DNA from: Amycolatopsis mongoliensis
GTDB lineage: Bacteria; Actinomycetota; Actinomycetes; Mycobacteriales; Pseudonocardiaceae
NCBI RefSeq assembly: GCF_030285665.1
Contig: NZ_CP127295.1
Span: forward strand, 9,362,001 to 9,426,000
Direction: 5' to 3'
DNA: 64,000 nucleotides
Positions 40,766 through 50,230 of the stretch are shown here, one piece after another. Made by a program: the position numbers and the translations under genes. Each line of letters starts with the position of its first letter. Position 1 is the first letter of the stretch. The notes beneath the pieces are model-generated. The model was not told where the DNA came from. It did not search any database and saw nothing but the letters and a program-made list of their open reading frames with translations.

Positions 40766-41493
40766 GCGCGCACGTCGCCGTGGTCACCGGCGGCGCCCAC
40801 GGCCTGGGCGAGTTCATCGTGCGGCGCCTGCATGCCGAGGGCTTCCGCGTCGCCGTGGCCGACCTCGACAGTGCCGCCGCGACTGCGCTGGCCGAGGAAC
40901 TGGGCGACGCGCGCGGCTATGCCGTTGACGTCACCGACCGGGCTGCCCTCGAACGGTTGAAGGCCGACGTGGTCGCCGGGTTCGGTGGCGTGCACGTGCT
41001 GGTCAACAACGCCGCGCGCACCCAGGCCACCCCGCTGATGGAGATCACCACCGACGAGCTGGAAGCCGTGATGGCCGTCAACTTCACCGGCACGTTCACC
41101 GCCTGCCAGATCTTCGGCACGCACTTCGCCGGGCAGGGGTACGGCCGGATCGTCAACATGGCGTCGCTGGCCGGGCAGAACGGCGGCACCGCCACCGGCG
41201 GCCACTACGCCTCCTCCAAGGGCGCGATCCTGTCCGCGACCAAGGTCTTCGCCCGTGAGCTGGCGCCGCACGGCGTCACGGTCAACGCCGTGTCCCCCGG
41301 ACCGCAGGACAGCCCGATGGTCCGGTCGATCGTCGGCGAAGACAACGTCGAGGACTTCGCGAAGAACATCCCGGTTGGCCGGCTCGGCGACCCGGCCTTC
41401 ATCGCCCGCATGGTGGCGCTGCTGGCCTCCCCCGAAGCCGCGTCGGTCACGGGGGCCTGCTGGGACGCCAACGGCGGCCTCTACCTGCGCTGA
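40762..41493 (+). CDS. iacE: Short-chain dehydrogenase/reductase, IacE-like
   Basis: A 243-residue classical SDR: T-G-G-A-H-G-L-G-E near residues 8-16, N-N-A-A-R near 84, catalytic Ser in M-A-S-L-A-G near 135, Tyr-x-x-x-Lys in Y-A-S-S-K near 150, and P-G-P-Q near 181. Asp after strand 2 (D-L-D-S) favours NAD(H). Starts at GTG 40762 overlapping iacD. In iac clusters IacE acts on the early hydroxylated indole-acetate intermediates. Unlike the SDR at 15991, its active site is intact. Confidence 0.82.
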   Translation: MSAHVAVVTGGAHGLGEFIVRRLHAEGFRVAVADLDSAAATALAEELGDARGYAVDVTDRAALERLKADVVAGFGGVHVLVNNAARTQATPLMEITTDELEAVMAVNFTGTFTACQIFGTHFAGQGYGRIVNMASLAGQNGGTATGGHYASSKGAILSATKVFARELAPHGVTVNAVSPGPQDSPMVRSIVGEDNVEDFAKNIPVGRLGDPAFIARMVALLASPEAASVTGACWDANGGLYLR

Positions 41494-41506
41494 GATGGGA
41501 GCCACG

Positions 41507-42463
41507 ATGCCGAACACCCTGGTCCGGGTCGCCGAGGTGACCGCCGAGACCCCCGCGGTGCGGTCGCTGCGACTGGTCCGCGACGACGGGGCGCCGTTCG
41601 AGCCCTACCGGGCCGGCGCCCACATCGACGTCACCGGCCCCACCGGGGTCCTTCGGCAGTACTCGCTGTGCAGTCCGCCCGCCGATGCATCCTCCCTGCT
41701 CATCGCCGTCAAGCGGGAGGCCGGTTCCCGCGGCGGCTCCGAGGCGCTGCACACCCTGGCTGCGGGAGACAAGCTCGAGATCGGCGAGCCACGCAATCTC
41801 CTGTCACTGGCCGCCGATGCCGACCGGCACGTGCTGGTGGCGGGCGGGATCGGCATCACCCCGCTGCTGAGCATGGCCTACCAGCTGCATGACGACCGCG
41901 CCGGCTTCGAGCTGCACTACTTCGCCCGCAGCCGGGCCGAAGCGGCGTTCGCCGACCTGCTGGAGCACCGCGCCGGGTTCGGTGACCGCGTCCACCTGCA
42001 CTTCGGCGTTCCCCGTGCCGAACAGCCCGCCCTGCTGACCGGGGTCGCGACCGGCCTCGGGCCGGCGAGCCACGTCTACACCTGCGGCCCGGACGGGTTC
42101 ATGGACCAGGTCACCGGCGTGTTCGCCCCGGTGGTCGGCGACTCCCACGTGCATGTCGAGCACTTCACCGCCGCCGAGATCGACACCGGCGCCGACCGGC
42201 CCTTCACCGTCGAACTCGACACCGGCGAGGCCTACGAAATCCCCGCCGGCCGTTCGATCCTGTCGGTGCTCACCGACAACGGTATCGACGTGTTCAAGTC
42301 GTGCGAGGAAGGCATCTGCGGGTCGTGCGTCAGCGGAGTGCTCGAAGGCATACCCGATCATCGCGACCAGTGCCTGTCCGCGAGCGACAAGGCGGCCGGC
42401 GACCAGGTGGCCCTGTGCGTCTCGCGGGCCCTCACCGACAAGCTGGTCATCGAGCTGTACTGA
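41507..42463 (+). CDS. iacF: Oxygenase reductase (FMN/NAD domain plus plant-type 2Fe-2S ferredoxin), IacF-like
   Basis: A 318-residue VanB/phthalate-dioxygenase-reductase-type protein. The flavin-binding barrel (R-Q-Y-S-L-C-S near 48) and NAD domain (V-A-G-G-I-G-I-T-P near 111, T-C-G-P-D-G near 190) precede a C-terminal 2Fe-2S domain. Its cluster motif C-x4-C-x2-C...C spans about 265-293 (C-E-E-G-I-C-G-S-C). It would pass electrons from NADH to the Rieske alpha subunit. ATG 41507 follows GGGAG; an in-frame ATG at 41495 would add four residues. Confidence 0.88.
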   Translation: MPNTLVRVAEVTAETPAVRSLRLVRDDGAPFEPYRAGAHIDVTGPTGVLRQYSLCSPPADASSLLIAVKREAGSRGGSEALHTLAAGDKLEIGEPRNLLSLAADADRHVLVAGGIGITPLLSMAYQLHDDRAGFELHYFARSRAEAAFADLLEHRAGFGDRVHLHFGVPRAEQPALLTGVATGLGPASHVYTCGPDGFMDQVTGVFAPVVGDSHVHVEHFTAAEIDTGADRPFTVELDTGEAYEIPAGRSILSVLTDNGIDVFKSCEEGICGSCVSGVLEGIPDHRDQCLSASDKAAGDQVALCVSRALTDKLVIELY

Positions 42464-42466
42464 CCT

Positions 42467-42497
42467 GCCCTTCACTAGACTCCCCCTGAGGAAGGGC
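42467..42497. terminator. Weak stem-loop after iacF
   Basis: GCCCTTC (42467-42473) pairs with GAAGGGC (42491-42497) across a 17-base loop, immediately after the iacF stop and just before the TetR start. There is no T-tract, so it is at best a weak terminator. Confidence 0.35.
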
Positions 42498-42507
42498 GGA
42501 GGACGCG

Positions 42508-43062
42508 ATGGGCGGGGTGGCGTACGGGAGCGGCCGGCAGGCGCTGCTGGACGCGGCGGTGCGCGTCGTCTCGGCCCAGGGTCTCCGCGGCCTGACCTAC
42601 CGCGCCGTGGCCGCGGAGGCGGGCGTCAGCCACGGCTCGGTCCGCTACCACTTCGGCGACTGGGCCACCCTCGTCGAAGAAGCCCTCGCCTACTGCGCGG
42701 AGCGCAGCGTCGAAGGCGCGGAACTCCCGTCGGACGAACCCGGTTTCGAGCAATTCGCCAGCGGCCTGGTTTCGCTCGTTTCCGCCGATCCGGACGCCCA
42801 GGCATTCCAATACGAATTGACGCTCGAAGCACGCCGGCGCCCCGAACTGCGTCCGGTGATGGAACGGGTCAACGACATCTACCGCGACGCCATCCACCGC
42901 GAACTGGCGCGCAACGGCCTCGACGACCGGGCGCTCGCCGAACTGGTCTTCGTCACCATCGACGGCCTGGTGTTCCACCAGACCGCGTTCGGCGACGACG
43001 CGCGCACCGAGCGCGGTGTCGCCACGCTCCGCTCCCTGCTCGCCAGCTACGCGAAGCGCTGA
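42508..43062 (+). CDS. TetR family transcriptional regulator
   Basis: A 184-residue regulator. The N-terminal helix-turn-helix reads L-L-D-A-A-V-R-V-V-S ... L-R-G-L-T-Y-R-A-V-A-A-E-A-G-V-S-H-G-S-V-R-Y-H-F across about residues 10-50, and a TetR_C-like ligand domain follows. It starts 44 bp after iacF and ends 6 bp before a perfect palindrome that precedes the catechol genes, so it most likely regulates those genes. A GGAGG-like site precedes ATG 42508. Confidence 0.88.
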   Translation: MGGVAYGSGRQALLDAAVRVVSAQGLRGLTYRAVAAEAGVSHGSVRYHFGDWATLVEEALAYCAERSVEGAELPSDEPGFEQFASGLVSLVSADPDAQAFQYELTLEARRRPELRPVMERVNDIYRDAIHRELARNGLDDRALAELVFVTIDGLVFHQTAFGDDARTERGVATLRSLLASYAKR

Positions 43063-43068
43063 CGCGCC

Positions 43069-43080
43069 CGCTTATAAGCG
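43069..43080. promoter_or_regulatory. Palindromic TetR operator candidate
   Basis: CGCTTATAAGCG, a perfect 12-bp palindrome just after the TetR gene and about 30 bp upstream of the -35 element of the catechol promoter. Size, symmetry and position suit a TetR dimer. Confidence 0.55.
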
Positions 43081-43109
43081 CAGCATATCAATCTCCCGGA
43101 AATCGGACT

Positions 43110-43138
43110 TTGTGTCGGCCCGGAAACGAATCTAGGCT
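43110..43138 (+). promoter_or_regulatory. Predicted vegetative promoter of the catechol operon
   Basis: TTGTGT (43110-43115) and TAGGCT (43133-43138) are separated by 17 bp, close to the actinobacterial housekeeping sigma consensus. Transcription would begin near 43145, leaving a leader of about 50 nt before GTG 43194. Confidence 0.5.
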
Positions 43139-43193
43139 GAGCCGACCCGGACCGAAAATCGTCCGGCATGAAATTCGGTCACGAGGGGATCCG

Positions 43194-44297
43194 GTGAAGA
43201 TTACCGACGTGGAGGCGATCCCGTTCGCCATCCCGTACCGCAAACCGCTGAGGTTCGCCTCCGGCGAAGTACGCGCCGCCGAGCACGTTCTCGTGCGGGT
43301 GCGCACCGACGACGGCGTCGTCGGTGTCGCCGAGGCACCGCCCCGGCCGTTCACCTACGGCGAGACCCAGGCCGGCATCGTCGCCGTCATCGAGCGGATC
43401 TTCGCCCCCCAGGTCGTCGGCCTCAGCCTGCTCGAACGCGAAGTGGTGGCGCAGCGGCTGGCGCGCACGGTCAGCAACCCGGCCGCGAAGGCCGCGCTCG
43501 ACATGGCGATCTGGGACGCGCTCGGCCGCAGCCTGGACGTCCAGGTCACCGAGCTGCTCGGCGGCTACACCGACCGCCTGCGCGTGGCACACATGCTCGG
43601 CTTCGACGAGCCCGCCGCGATGGTCGCCGAAGCCGAGCGCATGCGCGATCGCCACGGCATCACGACGTTCAAGGTGAAGGTCGGCCGCCGCCCGGTCTCC
43701 CTGGACACCGCGGTGGTCCGGGCGCTGCGCGAGGGCCTCGGGGACGACGTCGACCTCTACGTCGACGGCAACCGCGGCTGGACCGCAGCCGAGTCCGCAC
43801 GAGCGATGAAGCAGATGAACGACCTCGGCCTGCTCTTCGCCGAGGAGCTGTGCCCGGCCGACGACGTCCTCGGCCGCCGCTGGCTGGTCTCCCGGCTCGA
43901 CGTGCCGTTCATCGCCGACGAGTCGGCCGTCACCCCGGCCGACGTCACCCGCGAAGTGCTCGGTGGCTCGGCCACGGCGGTGAGCATCAAGACGGCCCGC
44001 ACCGGCTTCACCGGATCACAGCGCACCCACCACCTCGCCGAGGGGCTCGGCCTGGAAGTCGTCATGGGCAACCAGATCGACGGCCAGCTCGGCTCGGCGT
44101 GCACGGTCGCGTTCGGATCGGCCTTCAAGCTGACCTCGCACCGCGCCGGCGAGCTGTCGAACTTCCTCGACATGAGCGACGACCTGCTCACCGAGCCCCT
44201 CGAGATCACCGACGGCGAACTGGCCATCCGGCCCGGCGCCGGCCTGGGCGTCGAGATCGACCCGGACAAGCTCGCCCGCTACCGCCAAGACAACTGA
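43194..44297 (+). CDS. catB: Muconate cycloisomerase (CatB-type enolase superfamily)
   Basis: A 367-residue muconate-lactonising-enzyme family member. It has the base pair K-V-K near residue 160 (F-K-V-K-V-G-R) and metal ligands in D-L-Y-V-D-G-N near 185-190, F-A-E-E-L near 216 and F-I-A-D-E near 240. A second Lys lies in S-I-K-T-A-R-T-G near 266. It converts cis,cis-muconate to muconolactone. The first gene of the catB-catA-catC operon, starting at GTG 43194 behind a GAGGGG site. Other MLE-family activities (dipeptide epimerase, N-succinylamino acid racemase) are less likely given its neighbours. Confidence 0.85.
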   Translation: MKITDVEAIPFAIPYRKPLRFASGEVRAAEHVLVRVRTDDGVVGVAEAPPRPFTYGETQAGIVAVIERIFAPQVVGLSLLEREVVAQRLARTVSNPAAKAALDMAIWDALGRSLDVQVTELLGGYTDRLRVAHMLGFDEPAAMVAEAERMRDRHGITTFKVKVGRRPVSLDTAVVRALREGLGDDVDLYVDGNRGWTAAESARAMKQMNDLGLLFAEELCPADDVLGRRWLVSRLDVPFIADESAVTPADVTREVLGGSATAVSIKTARTGFTGSQRTHHLAEGLGLEVVMGNQIDGQLGSACTVAFGSAFKLTSHRAGELSNFLDMSDDLLTEPLEITDGELAIRPGAGLGVEIDPDKLARYRQDN

Positions 44298-45173
<876 letters not shown>

Positions 45174-45193
45174 AGCTCAGGGAGTACTTGCCG

Positions 45194-45472
45194 ATGTTGT
45201 TCCACGTCCGGATGGACGTCCAGATCCCCGCCACCCTCGACCCCGGCGCCCGAGCCGACCTAGTGGCCCGGGAGAAGGCCTACGCCCAGCAGTTGCAACG
45301 CGCGGGCAAGTGGCCGCACCTGTGGCGCATCGCCGGTGAGTACGCCAACTTCTCGGTCTTCGACGTCGAGTCGAACGACGAACTGCACGACGTGCTCTCC
45401 GCGCTCCCGCTCTTCCCCTACTTGGACATCACGGTCACCGCACTGGCCCGTCATCCATCCAAAGTAGAGTAA
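45194..45472 (+). CDS. catC: Muconolactone delta-isomerase
   Basis: A 92-residue protein of the usual CatC size. It begins M-L-F-H-V-R-M-D-V-Q-I-P and contains R-E-K-A-Y-A-Q-Q-L-Q-R-A-G-K-W-P-H-L-W-R (conserved central helix and Trp-His) and L-P-L-F-P-Y-L near the end. It forms a decameric ring and isomerises muconolactone to the enol-lactone, the step after CatB. The next enzymes (CatD, PcaIJ, PcaF) are not in this window. Confidence 0.92.
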   Translation: MLFHVRMDVQIPATLDPGARADLVAREKAYAQQLQRAGKWPHLWRIAGEYANFSVFDVESNDELHDVLSALPLFPYLDITVTALARHPSKVE

Positions 45473-45515
45473 GCGGGACCGCGGAGTCCCTTGCCCGCCT
45501 GACGAAGGAACTCCG

Positions 45516-46874
45516 ATGCCTCCCCAGCGCAACGACGCGCACCCGCCCAGCGTCCTCCGCCTCGGCTTCGCCGCCGGTGTCGGCACCTCGCTGGAGATGT
45601 ACGACTTCTCCATCTACGGAACCGCCGCCGCGCTCGTGTTCGGCCAGGTTTTCTTCAAGACCGGCGACGCCTGGCTCGGCACCTTCATGAGCCTCGCGAC
45701 CTTCGCCATCGGCTTCCTGATGGCCCCGTTGGGCGCGGCGGCGTTCGGCTGGCTCGGCGACCGCCGTGGCCGCCGGACCGCGCTGTTCGCGGCGTTCACC
45801 CTGATGGGCGTGGCGACCCTCGGGATGGGCGTCCTGCCGCCCTACGCCGTGCTCGGTGTCGCCGCTCCGCTGCTGCTCGTCGGGCTGCGCCTGCTGCACG
45901 GGATCGCGCGCGGCGGGGAAAGCGCGGGGGCGGCGGTCTTCGCCGTCGAGCACGCCCCGGACCGCCGTCGAGGTCTGTATGGCTCCTTCGTGGCGCTCGG
46001 TTCCCCGATCGGCACGGTCCTGGCCAACCTCGCCTTCACGTTCGTGCTGCTGCTGCCCGAAGACGACGTCACGAGCTGGGGCTGGCGGCTGCCGTTCCTG
46101 GCCGGCGCCGTGGTGCTGGTCCTGGGCATGTGGGTCCGCCGCGGCGTCGGCGAAAGCCCCGTCTTCCAGCGGATGGCAGCGGCCGAAGGCCGGGCGAAGC
46201 GGCCCCTGGCGGACGTCGTCCGGACCAACTGGCGCCGGCTCGCGCTGATCGCCGGGGTCAACATCGGACTGACCGCGAGCACGTTCGCCCTGGTGACGTT
46301 CATGCTCTCCTACGCCACCTCGCGCGCGCCGGAAGGGCTCGGCCTGCCGCGTCAGCCCATCGTCAACGGCGCCATGCTCGCGCTGCTGGGTCACGCGCTG
46401 GCCAACGTCGGTGCCGCGTGGCTGTCCGACCGGATCGGCCGCAAGCCGGTGATGCTCACCGGCGCCGCGCTGTCCCTGGCATCGGCGCTGGCGATGTTCC
46501 CGATCGCCACGACGGGCACGGTCACGGCGGTCAACACCGCGACGATCCTCGGTTTCGCCGCCACCGGAATCCTGTTCGGCCCGATGTACACCTACTTCTC
46601 CGAGCTGTTCCCGCGAGAGCAGCGCCAGTCCGGGGTGGGCGTCGGCTACCACGTCGGCGCCGTCCTCGGCGGCGGCATCTCACCGATGATCGCCAACCGC
46701 ATCGTCGCCGGCACCGGTGACGCCCACAACGTCGGCTACTACCTCGCCGGGCTCCTCGCGCTGAGCCTGGTGTGCCTGCTCGTCCTCCCCGAAACCGCAC
46801 CGGTCCGGACTCGCGCGGCGACCTCCCGCCCGCTCGTTCCGGCCGGCCGCCCCGCCCTTGAGGAGCAGCCATGA
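45516..46874 (+). CDS. MFS transporter (metabolite:H+ symporter type)
   Basis: A 452-residue protein with about 12 membrane segments. The loop 2-3 motif reads G-W-L-G-D-R-R-G-R-R near residue 75 and the repeat between TM8 and TM9 reads D-R-I-G-R-K-P near 305. This belongs to the MhpT/PcaK/ShiA-like sugar-and-aromatic-acid symporter group. It follows catC by 43 bp with AAGGAA before ATG 45516. It may import an aromatic acid or indole-acetate. A broken amine oxidase start overlaps its stop codon, showing that the operon once continued. Confidence 0.85.
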   Translation: MPPQRNDAHPPSVLRLGFAAGVGTSLEMYDFSIYGTAAALVFGQVFFKTGDAWLGTFMSLATFAIGFLMAPLGAAAFGWLGDRRGRRTALFAAFTLMGVATLGMGVLPPYAVLGVAAPLLLVGLRLLHGIARGGESAGAAVFAVEHAPDRRRGLYGSFVALGSPIGTVLANLAFTFVLLLPEDDVTSWGWRLPFLAGAVVLVLGMWVRRGVGESPVFQRMAAAEGRAKRPLADVVRTNWRRLALIAGVNIGLTASTFALVTFMLSYATSRAPEGLGLPRQPIVNGAMLALLGHALANVGAAWLSDRIGRKPVMLTGAALSLASALAMFPIATTGTVTAVNTATILGFAATGILFGPMYTYFSELFPREQRQSGVGVGYHVGAVLGGGISPMIANRIVAGTGDAHNVGYYLAGLLALSLVCLLVLPETAPVRTRAATSRPLVPAGRPALEEQP

Positions 46875-46990
46875 GCGAACGCGCTGACGTCAGCGTCGTG
46901 GGCGCCGGTTTCGCCGGCCTCGCTCCGGCCCGCGAGCTCCGGCCCCGGGGCACCTCTCGGTGATCGTGCTCGAAGCCCGCGACCGGCCGC
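46871..46990 (+). pseudogene. Truncated flavin amine oxidase/FAD oxidoreductase gene start
   Basis: ATG 46871 overlaps the MFS stop (ATGA) and opens a typical FAD-binding start, A-D-V-S-V-V-G-A-G-F-A-G-L. A frameshift near 46958 then leads to V-I-V-L-E-A-R-D-R in another frame, the strand-2 segment that follows in intact amine oxidases. Nothing recognisable continues past about 46990. The gene was probably lost when the mobile element scar downstream formed. Confidence 0.65.
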
Positions 46991-47142
46991 TGCCGCGGCA
47001 CTCGCTCCAGCGGTCAGCGTCGCCGACACGGCCAAGATCACGGTGCTCGCCGCGAGGCCGCGGGCAAGCGTCTCGTCCTGCTTTCACTCCGGAAATCTTT
47101 TCTTGGTTGGGGTTCCAGCTGCGCGTCGTTCGACGGGACTAG

Positions 47143-47360
47143 GGCCTGTATCGAAGTCGTCTCCAGCAGGTTGAGTTGGAGTTGACCGTGCTGGGCGTGT
47201 CGGCGGCCGAAATAGGCGAGGTCTCCGGTAGTTGGTTCGTCGACCAAGAAGAACCTGAATACCGGAGACCTCGTGGACACCCTAGCGGCGGTGGGGCGGT
47301 TCGACCTGACCGACGCTCAGTGGGCGGTGCTGGAGCCGTTGCTGCCCGACCCGGCCAGGT
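47143..47360 (+). mobile_element. IS5-type insertion sequence remnant (left end and transposase start)
   Basis: From about 47143 (GGGCCTGTATCG) runs an IS-like left end, then a 13-bp perfect inverted repeat (47218-47230 and 47260-47272). A GTG start at 47273 follows, coding for L-T-D-A-Q-W-A-V-L-E-P-L-L-P, the signature N-terminus of IS5-family transposases. The frame ends at TAG 47358-47360, where a leftward hydrolase fragment begins. Only the first 28 codons remain and no right end was found. Confidence 0.6.
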
Positions 47361-47596
47361 AGACCAGCCCGATCACGTTGTCGAGGCCGTCGACGGCGTG
47401 GCTGATGACGGCGCCGGCGTAGGAGTGGCTGACGAGCACGACCGGGCCATCGATGGCAGCGACGCGGGTCCGGATCGACGCCGCGTCGGACGCGATCGCG
47501 CGCAGCGGGTTAGGCGGGGCGACGACGGTGAAGCCGTCGGCTTCGAGGCCGGTGATCAGTCCACGGTAGCCGGAGGCGTCCGCGAACGCGCCGTGG

Positions 47597-47651
<55 letters not shown>

Positions 47652-47661
47652 TGGGCTGGCG

Positions 47662-47691
47662 TCGGTCCTGGTCGTGTCGGTCCTGGTCGTG
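47662..47691. repeat. Exact 15-bp tandem duplication
   Basis: TCGGTCCTGGTCGTG occurs twice back to back (47662-47676 and 47677-47691), ten bases from the microsatellite. It supports local replication slippage at this scar. Confidence 0.85.
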
Positions 47692-47771
47692 CCTTCGAGT
47701 CGGAGGGAACTGTGGTGACGACGCGATGCGCGGCTTCAGCGTTGCGGAACCACGCTGGAGCGGATCGCCGG

Positions 47772-48548
47772 TCAGGCGGCCGGTGCGAACGCGATGATCG
47801 CGTCGACGAGTTGGTCGGGGGCTTCGACCGGGATGAGGTGCCCAGAGTTCGGAATCACCGCGAACTCCGCTCCGGAGAGGTAGGGGACGAGGTTCCGGCG
47901 CAGCACCTCGGCAGGTTCGACGCGGTCGTGCTCGCCGGCGATGACGAGGGCCGGGACGCTGATCATGCGGGCGTGTTCGGTGATGTCCTCGGCGATGCCG
48001 CGCAGCGGCCATTCCGTGCGCGCCGCCTCGGCGCCGGCCCGGGAATCCGTGCCGATCTGTGCCTTGACCCGTGCCGGCAGGGTGGTGGCGGTCAGGACGG
48101 TGTCCCTCGCGGCAGCGGTGGACTCTTCGGTGTCGTAGGCGTGGGCGAGGAACTGGCGGTACTCGGCGGTGATCTCCGCGGCCGGCTTGGCCGGCCCGGA
48201 TCCGACGAGGACTATCCCCCGCAGACCGGTGGGGCGTGTCGCGGCGACGAGCTGCGCGACCTTGCCGCCCATGGAGTGTCCGACCAGGACGTAGTCGTCG
48301 ACTCCGGCGTCGGTGAGGACGGCGACGGTGTCGTCGGCGAGTTGGCGGAGCGTGTAGGGCCCGGGGAGCGTGTTCGAACGGCTCCACCCGCGGAAGTCGA
48401 CCGCGAGCGTGTCGCGGTCCGGCAGGCGGTCCACGACCAGGTCCCAGGTGCGGGCGGACCCGCCCCAGTAGTGGAGGAACACCAGGGTCGGGCCGGTGCC
48501 CCTCCGATGGTCGTATGTGGGCAGTGAAGGCTGCTGCGTGCTGGTCAT
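47772..48548 (-). CDS. Alpha/beta hydrolase
   Basis: A 258-residue hydrolase: oxyanion loop L-H-Y-W-G-G-S near 27, nucleophile elbow G-H-S-M-G-G near 93, acid in G-E-H-D-R near 203 and His in N-S-G-H-L-I-P near 232. It resembles non-heme haloperoxidase/esterase-type proteins and has no signal peptide. ATG 48548 gives the natural N-terminus (M-T-S-T-Q-Q); the frame upstream is read-through of the promoter. It is divergent from an AraC regulator with 93 bp in between, a classic regulator-target pair. The substrate is not known. Confidence 0.85.
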   Translation of the reverse strand: MTSTQQPSLPTYDHRRGTGPTLVFLHYWGGSARTWDLVVDRLPDRDTLAVDFRGWSRSNTLPGPYTLRQLADDTVAVLTDAGVDDYVLVGHSMGGKVAQLVAATRPTGLRGIVLVGSGPAKPAAEITAEYRQFLAHAYDTEESTAAARDTVLTATTLPARVKAQIGTDSRAGAEAARTEWPLRGIAEDITEHARMISVPALVIAGEHDRVEPAEVLRRNLVPYLSGAEFAVIPNSGHLIPVEAPDQLVDAIIAFAPAA

Positions 48549-48641
48549 CAAGGGATCCTTCGGTCGCTTTCCGGCTGGTTCCGCCGTGTCTCCATTGGAC
48601 CGCGGTACCCGGAACGAGGCATCGGCGCGACTGGACGGCCG

Positions 48642-49487
48642 ATGGTGGAAACTGGACTCGTGGCAGCGATCCGGCACATGACTTATCAGCCCCTCGACCG
48701 CGGGGCCTCGTCGGTCGAGGTGATGACGTTCGAACGGCTCAGGGAGACCAACAACGGCGGCACGCAGCGAGCCGATTTCCACGTACTCGCTCTGGTCGAC
48801 GACGGGGATGGCGCGGTCACGGTCGACTTCGTCTCCCACTCACTCTCGGCGCGGACCGCGGTGTGGATCCCGCCCGGCGCGGTGCACCGCTGGGACGACA
48901 CGGCCCGCATCACGGGACATCTGGTGCTCTTCGTCCCGACCGCGCCGGTAACGCGCCGCACGCGGGAACTGGTCGCTTCTCCCGATCTCGTCGCCCGGTG
49001 GCCGGTTCCGGCCGAGGCCTGGCCGTTCGTCGACGCGGCGCGCGGGCATCTCGTCCTCGAGGCGGCCGCCTCGGCCGAGGACCCGTCGACGGAGCTGCCC
49101 GAGATCCTGCTGTCCGCGCTGCTCATCCGCGTCGAGCCCCCGCGTTCCGAGGCGCGCTCGGGGAACCCGACGTTTCAGCTGTTCCGCTCGAGCGTCGAGG
49201 CGCATTTCCGGACCCACCACGACGCTGGTTTCTACGCAGCTAAGCTCGGGTTCGCCCCGCGCACGCTGACCCGGGCGGTGCAGCAGGTCACCGGACGTAC
49301 CGCGAAGGCGTACATCGTGGAACGGATCGTGCTCGAGGCGAAGCGCCTGCTTGCCCACGACCGCCTCACGGCGGCGCGGTGTGCGAGCGAGCTCGGGTTC
49401 CCGGACCCGTCGAACTTCTCGTTGTTCTTCCGGAACGCGACGGGCGTGCGCCCCGGCGCCTGGCAGGCGGCGACGATCCTCGACTGA
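48642..49487 (+). CDS. AraC family transcriptional regulator
   Basis: A 281-residue regulator with an N-terminal cupin-like ligand domain (F-H-V-L-A-L-V near 46, W-I-P-P-G-A-V-H-R-W near 74) and a C-terminal AraC double helix-turn-helix (about 185-280). The latter has L-G-F-A-P-R-T-L-T-R-A-V near 206 and the closing L-G-F-P-D-P-S-N-F-S-L-F-F-R motif. It probably activates the divergent hydrolase. A start at ATG 48678 is also possible; the cupin strand begins after it. Confidence 0.88.
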   Translation: MVETGLVAAIRHMTYQPLDRGASSVEVMTFERLRETNNGGTQRADFHVLALVDDGDGAVTVDFVSHSLSARTAVWIPPGAVHRWDDTARITGHLVLFVPTAPVTRRTRELVASPDLVARWPVPAEAWPFVDAARGHLVLEAAASAEDPSTELPEILLSALLIRVEPPRSEARSGNPTFQLFRSSVEAHFRTHHDAGFYAAKLGFAPRTLTRAVQQVTGRTAKAYIVERIVLEAKRLLAHDRLTAARCASELGFPDPSNFSLFFRNATGVRPGAWQAATILD

Positions 49488-49513
49488 CCCGTCGGCGCTC
49501 GCCTCCCGCTCGG

Positions 49514-50068
49514 CTACCTGCCGGCCGGCGCAACGGGTTCGGCGGCGGTCTCGACGAGTCCGGTCTCCAGCCGCAGCACGTATCCCGACACCGACGCGAG
49601 GACTTCGCTGGTCATCAGCGGGTCGGCGAGGAGCTTCCCGACGTCGCGCCGCACGGTCGCGACCGGGTCCGTCACCGCGCGCTCGGCGAGCACGGCGTCG
49701 CCGCCTCCGGTGCGATCCGCGAACGAGCGGCGGAACGCCGCGTCGGCGAGCAGGCCGGTGCCGCACTGCGTGTGATGGACGATCGCGACTTCCATTCCGA
49801 CTCCGAGCCGCACCGCCAGATAGGCGATGTCCTCGATCACCCGGCCGTCCACCCGCCCGCCCGTGTTGCGCAGCACTCCCGCGTCCCCAGTTTCGATCCC
49901 GAGGAAGCCCGCGGCCGGCCAGGTGCACGTACCGGTCGGCTGGGGGTCGGTGCGCGGGTGGCTCCAAACTTCCGTGGCGCTGCGCCGCTCGTCAACGTCG
50001 GCCCGCTCCCTACCCGGCAGCTGAGCAACCCGAAGTTCGGGGGTGGTCGGCGTCGGCAACCCGTTCAT
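49514..50068 (-). CDS. Beta-class carbonic anhydrase-like protein with degraded N-terminus
   Basis: The C-terminal two thirds are clear beta-carbonic anhydrase: G-D-A-G-V-L-R-N-T-G-G-R-V near residue 68, S/A-Y-L-A-V-R-L-G-V strand-helix, and zinc ligands in H-H-T-Q-C-G-T near 103. The first zinc-binding motif (C-x-D-x-R with the Cys ligand and catalytic Asp) is not found in this frame upstream. The sequence from about 50068 to 49890 reads as low-similarity Thr/Pro-rich peptide. Either a frameshift has replaced the N-terminus or the protein no longer binds zinc normally. ATG 50068 is a convenience start. Confidence 0.55.
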   Translation of the reverse strand: MNGLPTPTTPELRVAQLPGRERADVDERRSATEVWSHPRTDPQPTGTCTWPAAGFLGIETGDAGVLRNTGGRVDGRVIEDIAYLAVRLGVGMEVAIVHHTQCGTGLLADAAFRRSFADRTGGGDAVLAERAVTDPVATVRRDVGKLLADPLMTSEVLASVSGYVLRLETGLVETAAEPVAPAGR

Positions 50069-50230
50069 TCCGCGCCGGGCGACGATCAGCGAGGCCCTCC
50101 ACCTCCGTCCGCGCTGTCGGTGTCGGTGTCGCCAGCCTGCTGAACCCGGTGCCGTCAGAGGTACGGACACACCGGCGGAGAGACCGTCGGGATTGACCCT
50201 GCCCCTGGGGCACGGGTGAGGATCTTCGCC

